Shown piece after piece: positions 22,815-29,583 of a DNA stretch of 31,903 bases. The stretch's first letter is position 1; every line of letters begins with the position of its first letter. The position numbers and the translations under genes were made by a program. Origin of the DNA: JBPYFK01 sp051984675 (lineage in GTDB: Bacteria > Actinomycetota > Actinomycetes > Mycobacteriales > Pseudonocardiaceae); the NCBI GenBank assembly GCA_051984675.1, contig JBPYFK010000097.1, positions 1 through 31,903 of the forward strand. Reading direction: 5' to 3'. Below the pieces are notes generated by a model that was not told the origin of the DNA, did no database searches, and saw only the letters and a list, made by a program, of their open reading frames with translations.

Positions 22815-23756
22815 GTGGTAGACGATCTGATCACGCCCGACGAAGTGCCCATCTGGGTACCCGGGCAGCTCACGGTCCGTAACCCCGAACAAGGGTGGTC
22901 GGGGCTTGCGGTGCGTGGCTACCGGTACCCCGGCTCGGACGTCGAGGTCCCGCCGGTCCGCGACTTCGTGATCGTCGCGTACCGCCAAGGGGCCACCGAC
23001 GTCCACCGTCTCCTGGAGGGGCGCTGGTCCGGCGAGGACGTTGGCCCGGGCGATGTGTCCCTGTTGACGCGAGCGATGGACTCGCGGTGGGTGTGGTCCC
23101 ACGACGTCGACGTGGTGCTGGTCTTTCTCACCGAGCAGGAGGTCATGGATACCTGCCGCCAGATGTATGAGCGCGATGTTGCCGATGTCGATCTACGTGA
23201 TGTGCTCAAAGCCAGCGATCCGGCCATCCACCGAACCGCCATGCTCTCGGCCTCCGAGGCGGCTCGCGGTGAGGTCGGGAACCAGTTGATGATCGATTCA
23301 CTGGCGGTGCAGCTGTCGGTGTATCTCCTGAGGGATTACGTCACGATCCGTTTCCGGGACACCGGTGGCGGTGACAGTCTCACCTTCCAGCAGACGCGAC
23401 TCGTGCGTGACTACGTCCAGGAACATCTGCACGAGAACATCTCGTTGCAGGACCTCGCGGGCACGCTCGCGCTCAGTCGGTTCCACTTCTCGCGCCGGTT
23501 CCGCAACGCCACGGGCACGACACCGCACCAGTTCGTGCTCCAGCAGCGGATCGCGCACGCCCAGCAATTGCTGCGGCGAAGCCCGGCCGCACTGTCCGAA
23601 GTCGCCCGGAGCTGCGGTTTCGCCGACCAGAGCCATATGACGCGCATGTTCCGCCAACGGCTTCGCATGACCCCCGCCGAATTCCGCCGCGAGTGCGCGG
23701 CGTCCGTCCTTCCGGCGCAGCCCGGGTCACTGCCAACGCAGGCACGGGAATCCTGA
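22815..23756 (+). CDS. AraC/XylS-family transcription regulator
   Basis: 313 residues from GTG 22815 (GGAGAA four bases before it); ATG 22761 would add 18 residues and has no ribosome site. The N-terminal part (about 1-210) resembles the cupin-like AraC-binding-like domain of transcriptional activators of the AraC-binding-domain-like type, with FRDTGGGDSL as a linker. The C-terminal 100 residues are a double-HTH: YVQEHLHENISLQDLAGTLA, LSRFHFSRRFRNATGTTPHQ, and LSEVARSCGFADQSHMTRMF. It stands alone downstream of the methyltransferase, and may control that operon or itself; no ligand can be inferred. Confidence 0.85.
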   Translation: MVDDLITPDEVPIWVPGQLTVRNPEQGWSGLAVRGYRYPGSDVEVPPVRDFVIVAYRQGATDVHRLLEGRWSGEDVGPGDVSLLTRAMDSRWVWSHDVDVVLVFLTEQEVMDTCRQMYERDVADVDLRDVLKASDPAIHRTAMLSASEAARGEVGNQLMIDSLAVQLSVYLLRDYVTIRFRDTGGGDSLTFQQTRLVRDYVQEHLHENISLQDLAGTLALSRFHFSRRFRNATGTTPHQFVLQQRIAHAQQLLRRSPAALSEVARSCGFADQSHMTRMFRQRLRMTPAEFRRECAASVLPAQPGSLPTQARES

Positions 23757-24019
23757 GCTTCGTCACTCGACAGAGCTAAAATCATCGCTCGATCGTGGTG
23801 ACGTTTTCTCGATCCTCTCGCCCACATTCTGTAACGCACGCGGGTTTTGCCTGATCAACCGCTGAGCCTGCGGCGGGTCATCCCGTCGTGAATCCGGGCC
23901 GGGTGCTCTCCTCGCTCTTCAGCCTTGGACTAGCGTGCCTCGCGAGTCCCACGGCGCGTTTCCCTGGGACATCGTGTGCGGGCGCCATTCCTGTGGAAGG
24001 CGCCGGAGGTGAGAGCACC

Positions 24020-24922
24020 GTGGCGAGACGAGAGGTTTCCATGGAGCTTCCCGGAATCCCCGTCGATCCACCCCGTAGGGGTTGGCGGGTGCGGCCAGTC
24101 GTGGCCCGGTCCGTCAAGGCCCTGTCTTTGACCACGCTGCTCGTCCTGGTCGGCGGATGCGGAAGCGCGGCGGTGCCGGCTTCCGCCCCGCCCCGACTGG
24201 CATCTCCACCCGTGGAAGCGGAGGCGGCTCCGCAGCGCGAAGCCGCCGAGCCGCCGGTGGATCTGTCCGTGCTGCCCGAGGCCACCACCTTCGGTGATGT
24301 GCCCGGGGCGGTTCCCGATCCCGCGCCGCAGTCCCCGTCCACCGGTGTCGTGCTGAACGTGCAGCAGGACATCCCCGTGTACACCGCTCCGCACGGGACA
24401 CCGACAGCGAAGCTGCCCGCGACCCAGCTGGGATCACCGACCTGGGTGCCTGTGATCGCCCAGGACGGCGGGTGGGCGCAGGTGCTCCTGCCTACACGAC
24501 CCAACGGGTCCACCGGGTGGGTGCAGGTCGGTGGTTCTCCCGTGCGGATGGCGCGCTCACCGTACGTCGTGGACGTGGACATCGATGCCAAGCGGCTGGT
24601 GGTGCACCAAGGTGACCACGACCTGGGTGTGTGGACTGTCGGCGTCGGCAAACCGGGAACCCCGACCCCGCCCGGGCGGACGTACATCATGGCGTCCATC
24701 CAAGAGACCGTGACGCACTTCAGTCCCGTGATCCTCCCGCTGGGCACCCACTCGCAAACGTTCAACAGCTACGGCGGTGGACCGGGAACCGTGGCGTTGC
24801 ACGGCTGGCCGGACTCGTCGGTGTTCGGGACCGCCAGCAGCGACGGGTGCGTGCGGGTTCCACCGGACGCCCTGCGGCTGCTGACCACGTTGCCGCTGGG
24901 CACGCTCGTCCTGCTTCGGTGA
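24020..24922 (+). CDS. L,D-transpeptidase (YkuD) lipoprotein
   Basis: 300 residues from GTG 24020, chosen because GGAGGTGA lies at the ideal distance; earlier frame (to 23888) adds an unlikely leader. The signal is a lipoprotein type: ALSLTTLLVLVGGC, lipidated Cys47. An SH3-like region (about 108-168, VVLNVQQDIPVYTAPHGTPT) precedes the YkuD domain (about 180-300), whose catalytic motif is HGWPDSSVFGTASSDGCVRV with H261 and C277. These enzymes form 3-3 cross-links between meso-diaminopimelate residues of peptidoglycan and are anchored outside the membrane. The nearest gene is the chaplin-like protein 125 bp downstream; they may share transcription. Confidence 0.87.
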   Translation: MARREVSMELPGIPVDPPRRGWRVRPVVARSVKALSLTTLLVLVGGCGSAAVPASAPPRLASPPVEAEAAPQREAAEPPVDLSVLPEATTFGDVPGAVPDPAPQSPSTGVVLNVQQDIPVYTAPHGTPTAKLPATQLGSPTWVPVIAQDGGWAQVLLPTRPNGSTGWVQVGGSPVRMARSPYVVDVDIDAKRLVVHQGDHDLGVWTVGVGKPGTPTPPGRTYIMASIQETVTHFSPVILPLGTHSQTFNSYGGGPGTVALHGWPDSSVFGTASSDGCVRVPPDALRLLTTLPLGTLVLLR

Positions 24923-25047
24923 CTGCCCCCGACCCCTGAAAACCCCGCAAACCCCGGCAACTCCCTGACATCCCAACCCTGACATCCCAACCCTGAAAAA
25001 CCCCTGAACCCCCGATAATCCCCGAAATCGCAGGAGGAAATACCAGG
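24923..25047. promoter_or_regulatory. C-rich leader; G-quadruplex candidate on the minus strand
   Basis: The plus strand of 24923-25025 is nearly free of G but holds about a dozen runs of three to five C, among them CCCTGACATCCCAAC repeated at 24954-24985. The complementary strand therefore has as many G-runs with short loops, the pattern of a G-quadruplex-prone tract. It ends at the AGGAGGAAA ribosome site of the chaplin-like gene. No open frame uses it. Confidence 0.6.
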
Positions 25048-25662
25048 ATGGGTACGAAGAGATACGTCCTCGGCGTCGCCACGACCGCGGCGGGACTGCT
25101 CGCCACCGGCGTCCCGGCGTTCGCCGCCGACACGGCGAACAACAACGGTGTCAACATCGGCAACGGCAACAATGTCAGCGTGCTTCCGATCCAGGCGTGC
25201 GGGGACAACGTCGCGGTCCTGGGCGCGGTGGTCCCCGTGCTCTCGCCGACGAACACCGCCTGCGACAACGCCAGCGTCACGGATCATCCCCGTGCCGGCG
25301 GCTCGGACAATTCGAGCGCGTCACAGGACAGGTCGCGCGGTGGGCAGACCGCTGGGTCCGCCCCGGTCGGAAGGTCAACTCCGCAGCACCTCGTCGGCGA
25401 CAAGCCCGTGCAGCAACTGCCGCAGGCCCACACCGACTCGGTCCCGGCCAGCAGCGCCTCAGCCCAGGCGCGCACCAGCCCGGCTCCGGCCGGCGCCGCG
25501 TCCGCGAACGCCCGGTCCGGGCACGGCGGCTCCGCCGACGCCGGCACTCGCGGGGATCGCAGCGGCTGGTCCGGTCAGCTGCACTGGACCGGCCCGAGCG
25601 CCGAGCTGCCGCCCGCTCCCAGCCCGGTGGCCGTGCCCGGTCACCACGCCGTCACGGGCTGA
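25048..25662 (+). CDS. secreted chaplin-like protein with a long Ser/Ala/Pro tail
   Basis: 204 residues. Signal peptide MGTKRYVLGVATTAAGLLAT and cut after AFA. Residues about 28-75 (NNNGVNIGNGNNVSVLPIQA, then CGDNVAVLGAVVPVLSPTNT and AC) match the chaplin/DUF320 pattern: Asn/Gly-rich opening, a hydrophobic strand, and two Cys about 20 residues apart. The remaining 130 residues are low-complexity Ser/Ala/Gly/Pro, unlike short chaplins, and there is no sortase motif (LPxTG) or TM helix at the end. Chaplins assemble into an amphipathic amyloid layer on aerial hyphae. The start follows AGGAGGAAA. Whether it truly belongs to this family is not proven by the short motif alone. Confidence 0.6.
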   Translation: MGTKRYVLGVATTAAGLLATGVPAFAADTANNNGVNIGNGNNVSVLPIQACGDNVAVLGAVVPVLSPTNTACDNASVTDHPRAGGSDNSSASQDRSRGGQTAGSAPVGRSTPQHLVGDKPVQQLPQAHTDSVPASSASAQARTSPAPAGAASANARSGHGGSADAGTRGDRSGWSGQLHWTGPSAELPPAPSPVAVPGHHAVTG

Positions 25663-25670
25663 CGGTACGA

Positions 25671-25711
25671 CGCGACTGTCCCCGCCCCTTCCCTTGGCGG
25701 GGACAGTCGCG
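25671..25711. terminator. strong 16-bp hairpin
   Basis: Arms 25671-25686 and 25696-25711 are perfectly complementary (CGCGACTGTCCCCGCC and its reverse complement), with a nine-base loop. It closes the chaplin-like gene and precedes cutA by about 20 bases. There is no T tract, as is common for actinomycete terminators. Confidence 0.8.
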
Positions 25712-25732
25712 TGGGTGGCTTAGGTTGTCGGC

Positions 25733-26050
25733 ATGAGTGAGCACGTTCAGGTTGTGACGACGACGGATTCCGCAACTTCGGCAGCGGAGCTGGCAAGGTC
25801 CATTGTGGACGCTGGGCTGGGTGCTTGTGTGCAGGTGGCCGAAGTGCGCAGCTTCTACCGCTGGGAAGGGGACGTGCATGACGACCCCGAATGGCAGTTG
25901 CAGGTGAAGACTTCCGCCGCGCGGCTGGAGGCGGTCATCGCCCACATCCGCGAGCACCACAGCTACGACGTTCCCGAGATCATCGCGACCCCCATCGTCG
26001 GAGGCAGCCAGGATTACCTGGGCTGGGTGACCGAAGAAACCGCCCGGTGA
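25733..26050 (+). CDS. cutA: CutA1-like divalent-cation tolerance protein
   Basis: 105 residues, the full length of the family. The opening VVTTTDSATSAAELARSIVD, the GACVQV strand, WQLQVKTSAARLEAVIAHIR and HSYDVPEIIATPIVGGSQDY are diagnostic of trimeric CutA proteins, implicated in copper/divalent-metal tolerance and in signalling-like trimer assemblies. The ATG has no ribosome site: TAGGTT (25721-25726) ends only six bases before it, which fits a leaderless mRNA. It stands alone after the hairpin terminator. Confidence 0.9.
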   Translation: MSEHVQVVTTTDSATSAAELARSIVDAGLGACVQVAEVRSFYRWEGDVHDDPEWQLQVKTSAARLEAVIAHIREHHSYDVPEIIATPIVGGSQDYLGWVTEETAR

Positions 26051-26535
26051 AGATCCCAGCCCGCCCGGATGTACGACATTTCCGCCCTGATCGGGTGTTG
26101 ATCGCGCTCCGGCTGGCGAAAGGATCAACGACGCCGGTAGCTTCGCCAGCGGCGTAGTTCACTACGCACTCCGGTGGCCGCTGCGGCTCAGGGCGGTCAC
26201 ACCCCCGCGGTGGTGCCTGGCGGAGCGTCCCCCTCTCTCCGTCGGGCACCACTGGCGAAATGGTCGCCGCGGGTTCCCGATCGCGACTCCCGCAGTCTGT
26301 TCTGCGCACGCCCCGGTATCGCGTCACACTGCGCAGTGTCGTACTTTCGATACTGTGCTGTGTCGTATTGCTGCCAGTAGGTCAACCATTGACGATAAAT
26401 ACTTGAATGATGTCCGCCCGACTAGTGCGGAGGTCACGGGTTTTCGCGTTACAATAATGTTTCGTCTATGTTACAGCCATGTTTCGGCGTGGCGATTTTT
26501 TTCTCACTGGTTGTGCGGGTAAAAGGAAACTGACA
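26051..26535. other. gene-free stretch with palindrome and AT-rich promoter zone
   Basis: 485 bp. Perfect palindrome ACACTGCGCAGTGT at 26326-26339 suggests an operator. From about 26385 the sequence becomes markedly AT-rich compared with the window (TTACAATAATG, TTTTTTT), with TACAAT at 26450 a candidate -10 element for the substrate-binding protein gene. No coding region is supported before the TTG start at 26536. Confidence 0.5.
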
Positions 26536-27537
26536 TTGTGTTCATTCATGCGTCCCAGCGGGTTCAGTCGTCGCTCTTTTGTCGCGACACTCGGAAGCAT
26601 GCTGGTCGCTGCCGGATGTGGAACGTTCAAGGGATCTGCCGATACTCCGGCCGGACAACTCGCCCCGGTTGCCGGGGTAGAGAAACCGGAAATCACCGTG
26701 GGCACGATTCCGATCATTGATGCCGCGCCACTCTATCTAGCGGCCGATCAGGGGCTCTTCGCGCAAGCCGGTCTCAAAGTGACGTTGAAGCCTGTCCAAA
26801 GTGGTGAGTTCGCGCTCCCCGCGCTGTCCAAAGGAGACTTTGACTTCCTCTTCACGAACTACGTGTCACTGTTTCAGGCGCAATCCGGTGGAATGCCGGT
26901 AAAGATCGTCGCCGAAGCCAGCCGCTCGGCCAAGAACGCCTTCGGAGTGGTCGTGCGCGGGGACTCGAAAGTGACCACGCCGTTAGACCTGGTGGGCAAG
27001 CGAATCGCGGTCAACGCCTTGAACAACATCGCCATGATGGCCACGACTTCGGTCCTGCAAAGCTACGGGATACGCCCTGACCAGGTTCGCTGGGTCGAGT
27101 ATTCCTTTCCTGAGATGCCCCAGGCATTGCAGCGCCGCGACGCGGACGCGGCCTTCATGGCCGAGCCGTACCTCTCCCAAGCAGAACTCAGCTCCGGCGT
27201 GCGCACGTTGTTCGACCCGGCCGCCGGCTGGAATGAGGGAATCCCGACCAACGGCTACGCCGCCATGGCGGATTTCACCACCCGCAACCCGAACACGATC
27301 GCCGCGTTCCGCGCCGCGATCCGGGAAGCGCAGCAGCGCTGCGCCGATCGGTCGGTGCTGGAATCCGTGCTGACCGGCTCCTTGAAGATCCCGACGCAGA
27401 CCGCGGCCGTGCTGGCCGCGAGTACCTACCCGGTGAACCTGAACGTGACCAAGCTGCAGCAGATCGCCGACCTGATGGTGCAGTATCACGTCATTGATCG
27501 GCCCGTGAACGTCAAAGCGACGACGCTGCAGCCCTGA
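26536..27537 (+). CDS. Tat-exported lipoprotein, ABC-type substrate-binding protein (NMT1/SsuA-like)
   Basis: 333 residues. N-terminus FSRRSFVATLGSMLVAAGC combines a twin-arginine motif and a lipobox with Cys28, predicting Tat export and lipid anchoring. The rest is the SsuA/TauA/NMT1 fold: EITVGTIPIIDAAPLYLAAD, GLFAQAGLKV, ALSKGDFDFLFTNYVS, VVRGDSKVTTPLDLVGKRIA and RDADAAFMAEPY. Family members capture sulfonates, nitrate or thiamine precursors; the ligand here is unknown. TTG 26536 follows AAAAGGAAA at seven bases, better than ATG 26548. One Leu is encoded by TTA (26983-26985). No permease or ATPase gene is in the window, so it must work with a transporter elsewhere. It is convergent with the aminotransferase. 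Confidence 0.85.
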   Translation: MCSFMRPSGFSRRSFVATLGSMLVAAGCGTFKGSADTPAGQLAPVAGVEKPEITVGTIPIIDAAPLYLAADQGLFAQAGLKVTLKPVQSGEFALPALSKGDFDFLFTNYVSLFQAQSGGMPVKIVAEASRSAKNAFGVVVRGDSKVTTPLDLVGKRIAVNALNNIAMMATTSVLQSYGIRPDQVRWVEYSFPEMPQALQRRDADAAFMAEPYLSQAELSSGVRTLFDPAAGWNEGIPTNGYAAMADFTTRNPNTIAAFRAAIREAQQRCADRSVLESVLTGSLKIPTQTAAVLAASTYPVNLNVTKLQQIADLMVQYHVIDRPVNVKATTLQP

Positions 27538-27544
27538 CCAGCGC

Positions 27545-27575
27545 CACGTTCGCCGGCCCTCAGCCGGCGAACGTG
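27545..27575. terminator. bidirectional terminator between convergent genes
   Basis: Arms CACGTTCGCCGGC (27545-27557) and GCCGGCGAACGTG (27563-27575) are perfectly complementary with a CCTCA loop. The stop codon of the aminotransferase gene (27560-27562) falls inside the loop, so the hairpin overlaps the gene's last codons. Confidence 0.8.
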
Positions 27576-28612
27576 CTTGTCGCGTTCAGCAACGCGGCGT
27601 TCTCTTCGGGCGTGCCGATGGTCACCCGCGCACCGTCGCCAGCGAACGCGCGCACGACGACCTTGTGCTCCAGGCAGTGCTCGTTGAACGCCTCAGTGCG
27701 CTCGCCCAGCGGTAGCCACAAGAAGTTCGCCTGCGACTCCGGGACCTGGTAGCCCTGACCAACCAGTTCGGCGTGCACGCGCTCGCGTTCGGCCACCACC
27801 TCGCGGCAGCGCGTCATCAGCTCACGGTGCGCCTCCAGTGACGCCAGAGCGGCGGCCTGGGCAACGGAGTTGACGCTGAACGGTACGTACACCTTGCGCA
27901 GTGCCTCCGCCACTTCCGGCGCGGCGATCGCGTACCCGACGCGCAGTCCCGCAAGGCCGTACGCCTTGGAGAACGTGCGCAGAACGGCGACATTGTCCCG
28001 TCCCCGCGCCAACTCCACGCCGTCCGGCACGTCGGGATCGGTGACGAACTCCCGGTACGCCTCGTCGAGCACGACGAGGACGTCGTCGGGCACCGCCGCC
28101 AGGAAGCGCTCCAGTTCGGCACGGCGCAATGCCGTACCGGTGGGGTTGTTCGGGTTGCACACGAACACGAGGCGCGTCGACGGCGTGATCGCGGCGGCCA
28201 TCGCGTCGAGATCCAACGCCTGGCCCTCCGTCACCGGCACCCGCTTCTGGTGAGCCCCCACGACCTGCGTGATGATCGGGTACGCCTCGAACGACCGCCA
28301 GGCGAACACGACCTCGTCGTCCCGGGTGCAGGTGGCCTGCACGAGCTGCTCGCACAAGGTCACCGAACCGCAGCCGACTGCGAGCCGCTCGGTGCCGACG
28401 CCCAAGCGTCCGGCCAGCGCGTCCACCAGGGCCGTCGCAGCGGTGTCCGGGTAACGGTTCACCTCGAACGCCGCGTGCGCGATCGCGTCCGTGACGCTGG
28501 GCAGCGGACCCAGCGAAACCTCGTTGCTGGCCAGTTTCACCGCTCCTGGCACGGTGCGTCCGGGCACGTAGCCGGGCAGCGTGTCAAGGTCAGCGCGGAT
28601 GCGCACGCTCAT
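27560..28612 (-). CDS. pat: aromatic amino-acid / histidinol-phosphate aminotransferase, Pat type
   Basis: 350 residues from ATG 28612, with AGGAGC five bases upstream. PLP-dependent fold type I: the lysine is in TFSKAYGLAGLRVGYA (K216), CNPNNPTGT (152-160) and DEAYREF (183-189) are in place. The opening KLASNEVSLGPLPSV and VNRYPD, and the ending ANFLWLPLG with APEEN-like GTPEENAA, follow the mycobacterial phenylalanine aminotransferase pattern, as opposed to plain HisC, though a secondary role in histidine synthesis is possible. It catalyses transfer between 2-oxoglutarate/glutamate and phenylpyruvate-type keto acids. Convergent with the substrate-binding protein and divergent from the dienelactone-hydrolase-like gene. 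Confidence 0.88.
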   Translation of the reverse strand: MSVRIRADLDTLPGYVPGRTVPGAVKLASNEVSLGPLPSVTDAIAHAAFEVNRYPDTAATALVDALAGRLGVGTERLAVGCGSVTLCEQLVQATCTRDDEVVFAWRSFEAYPIITQVVGAHQKRVPVTEGQALDLDAMAAAITPSTRLVFVCNPNNPTGTALRRAELERFLAAVPDDVLVVLDEAYREFVTDPDVPDGVELARGRDNVAVLRTFSKAYGLAGLRVGYAIAAPEVAEALRKVYVPFSVNSVAQAAALASLEAHRELMTRCREVVAERERVHAELVGQGYQVPESQANFLWLPLGERTEAFNEHCLEHKVVVRAFAGDGARVTIGTPEENAALLNATSTFAG

Positions 28613-28826
28613 CGAAGCTCCTGCGGACGTCGTAGCTGTGGGGTGTTTCCCCGCACCGGACACTAGCGCTCCGCACGCTCCTGCTGAATGCCCGGCTGAT
28701 CGACTACCGGCGAGACCAAGTCGCCAACCGATCGGGTGGATTTTGGTCCAAGACCCCCCGTATGGCTTGCTCCCGACGACGGATGATGTTGACTTCTGTT
28801 CACCCCGGCGTGGTTGGGTGCAGCGC

Positions 28827-29519
28827 ATGACCCATACCCGCATCGAGACGATCGCGCTCACCGACGGCGCGGACCTGCGGCTCACCGTGGCAGAACCCGA
28901 GAACGTGGTGCGCGGCGGGCTGGTGGTCCTGCACGAAGCCCGCGGTGTCACGGAGCGGGTCCGCCAGCTCCTCAGCACGCTGGCGGCCGAGGGGTGGCTC
29001 GTGGTCGCACCGCACCTCTACCACCGCGACGGCGCCGACGAAGTCACCGACGACCAGGTTCCGCACCAGGTGCGGCGGCTGGACGGCGAGTCGATCCTGC
29101 GCGACACCGACGCCGCGTTCGTGTGGCTGGCGGACCAGCTCGTGACCCCCGACCACCTCGGAGTGATCGGCTTCGACATCGGGGGCAGCGTGGCGCTCGT
29201 GGTCGCCGCGAGCCGGACGCTCGGCGCGGCGGTGACCGTGGGCGGCGGTGGCATCCTCACCCCGCTGTCCGACGGGCTGCCCGCGCTCGTCGATGTCGCC
29301 GGCGAGCTGACCTGCCCCTGGCTCGGCCTCTACGGCGACGGCGATGAGGACGTTCCGGCCGTGGAGGTGGACAAGCTGCGCGACACTGCCGGCAGCTCCG
29401 GGGTGGCCACCGACGTGGTCCAGTACCCCGAGCTCGGGCACCGGTTCGACACCGACCCGGACGCGGCGGACGAAGCCTGGCAGCGAGCCCGCAACTGGTT
29501 CGACCTGCACCTCCGCTGA
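28827..29519 (+). CDS. dienelactone-hydrolase-like protein with Asp as nucleophile
   Basis: 230 residues, alpha/beta-hydrolase of the DLH type: VLHEARGVTERVRQLLSTLA carries E37 (family EIFGL position), GFDIGG (115-120) is the nucleophile elbow, GDGDEDVP holds the acid (D173) and LGHRFDTD holds H205. In dienelactone hydrolases the elbow reads G-x-C-x-G-G; here it reads G-F-D-I-G-G, so the nucleophile is Asp117 (or the site is inactive). Asp nucleophiles occur in haloalkane dehalogenases and epoxide hydrolases of the same superfamily. The substrate cannot be told. Start ATG 28827 fits the family N-terminus; the divergent aminotransferase begins 215 bp away. 64 bp downstream lies the acetoacetyl-CoA synthetase. 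Confidence 0.82.
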   Translation: MTHTRIETIALTDGADLRLTVAEPENVVRGGLVVLHEARGVTERVRQLLSTLAAEGWLVVAPHLYHRDGADEVTDDQVPHQVRRLDGESILRDTDAAFVWLADQLVTPDHLGVIGFDIGGSVALVVAASRTLGAAVTVGGGGILTPLSDGLPALVDVAGELTCPWLGLYGDGDEDVPAVEVDKLRDTAGSSGVATDVVQYPELGHRFDTDPDAADEAWQRARNWFDLHLR

Positions 29520-29583
29520 CCCGGTGGTGCCGAGAGGAAGCCAACACTAGCCCGCGTGGGCCATGGTGGGTTAGGAAAAACCC

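Noticed and set aside
27560..28978. Longer start for the aminotransferase (to 28978)
   Set aside because: The added 122 residues have Arg/Ser-rich shadow composition and run through the divergent DLH-like gene; ATG 28612 with AGGAGC is clearly better.
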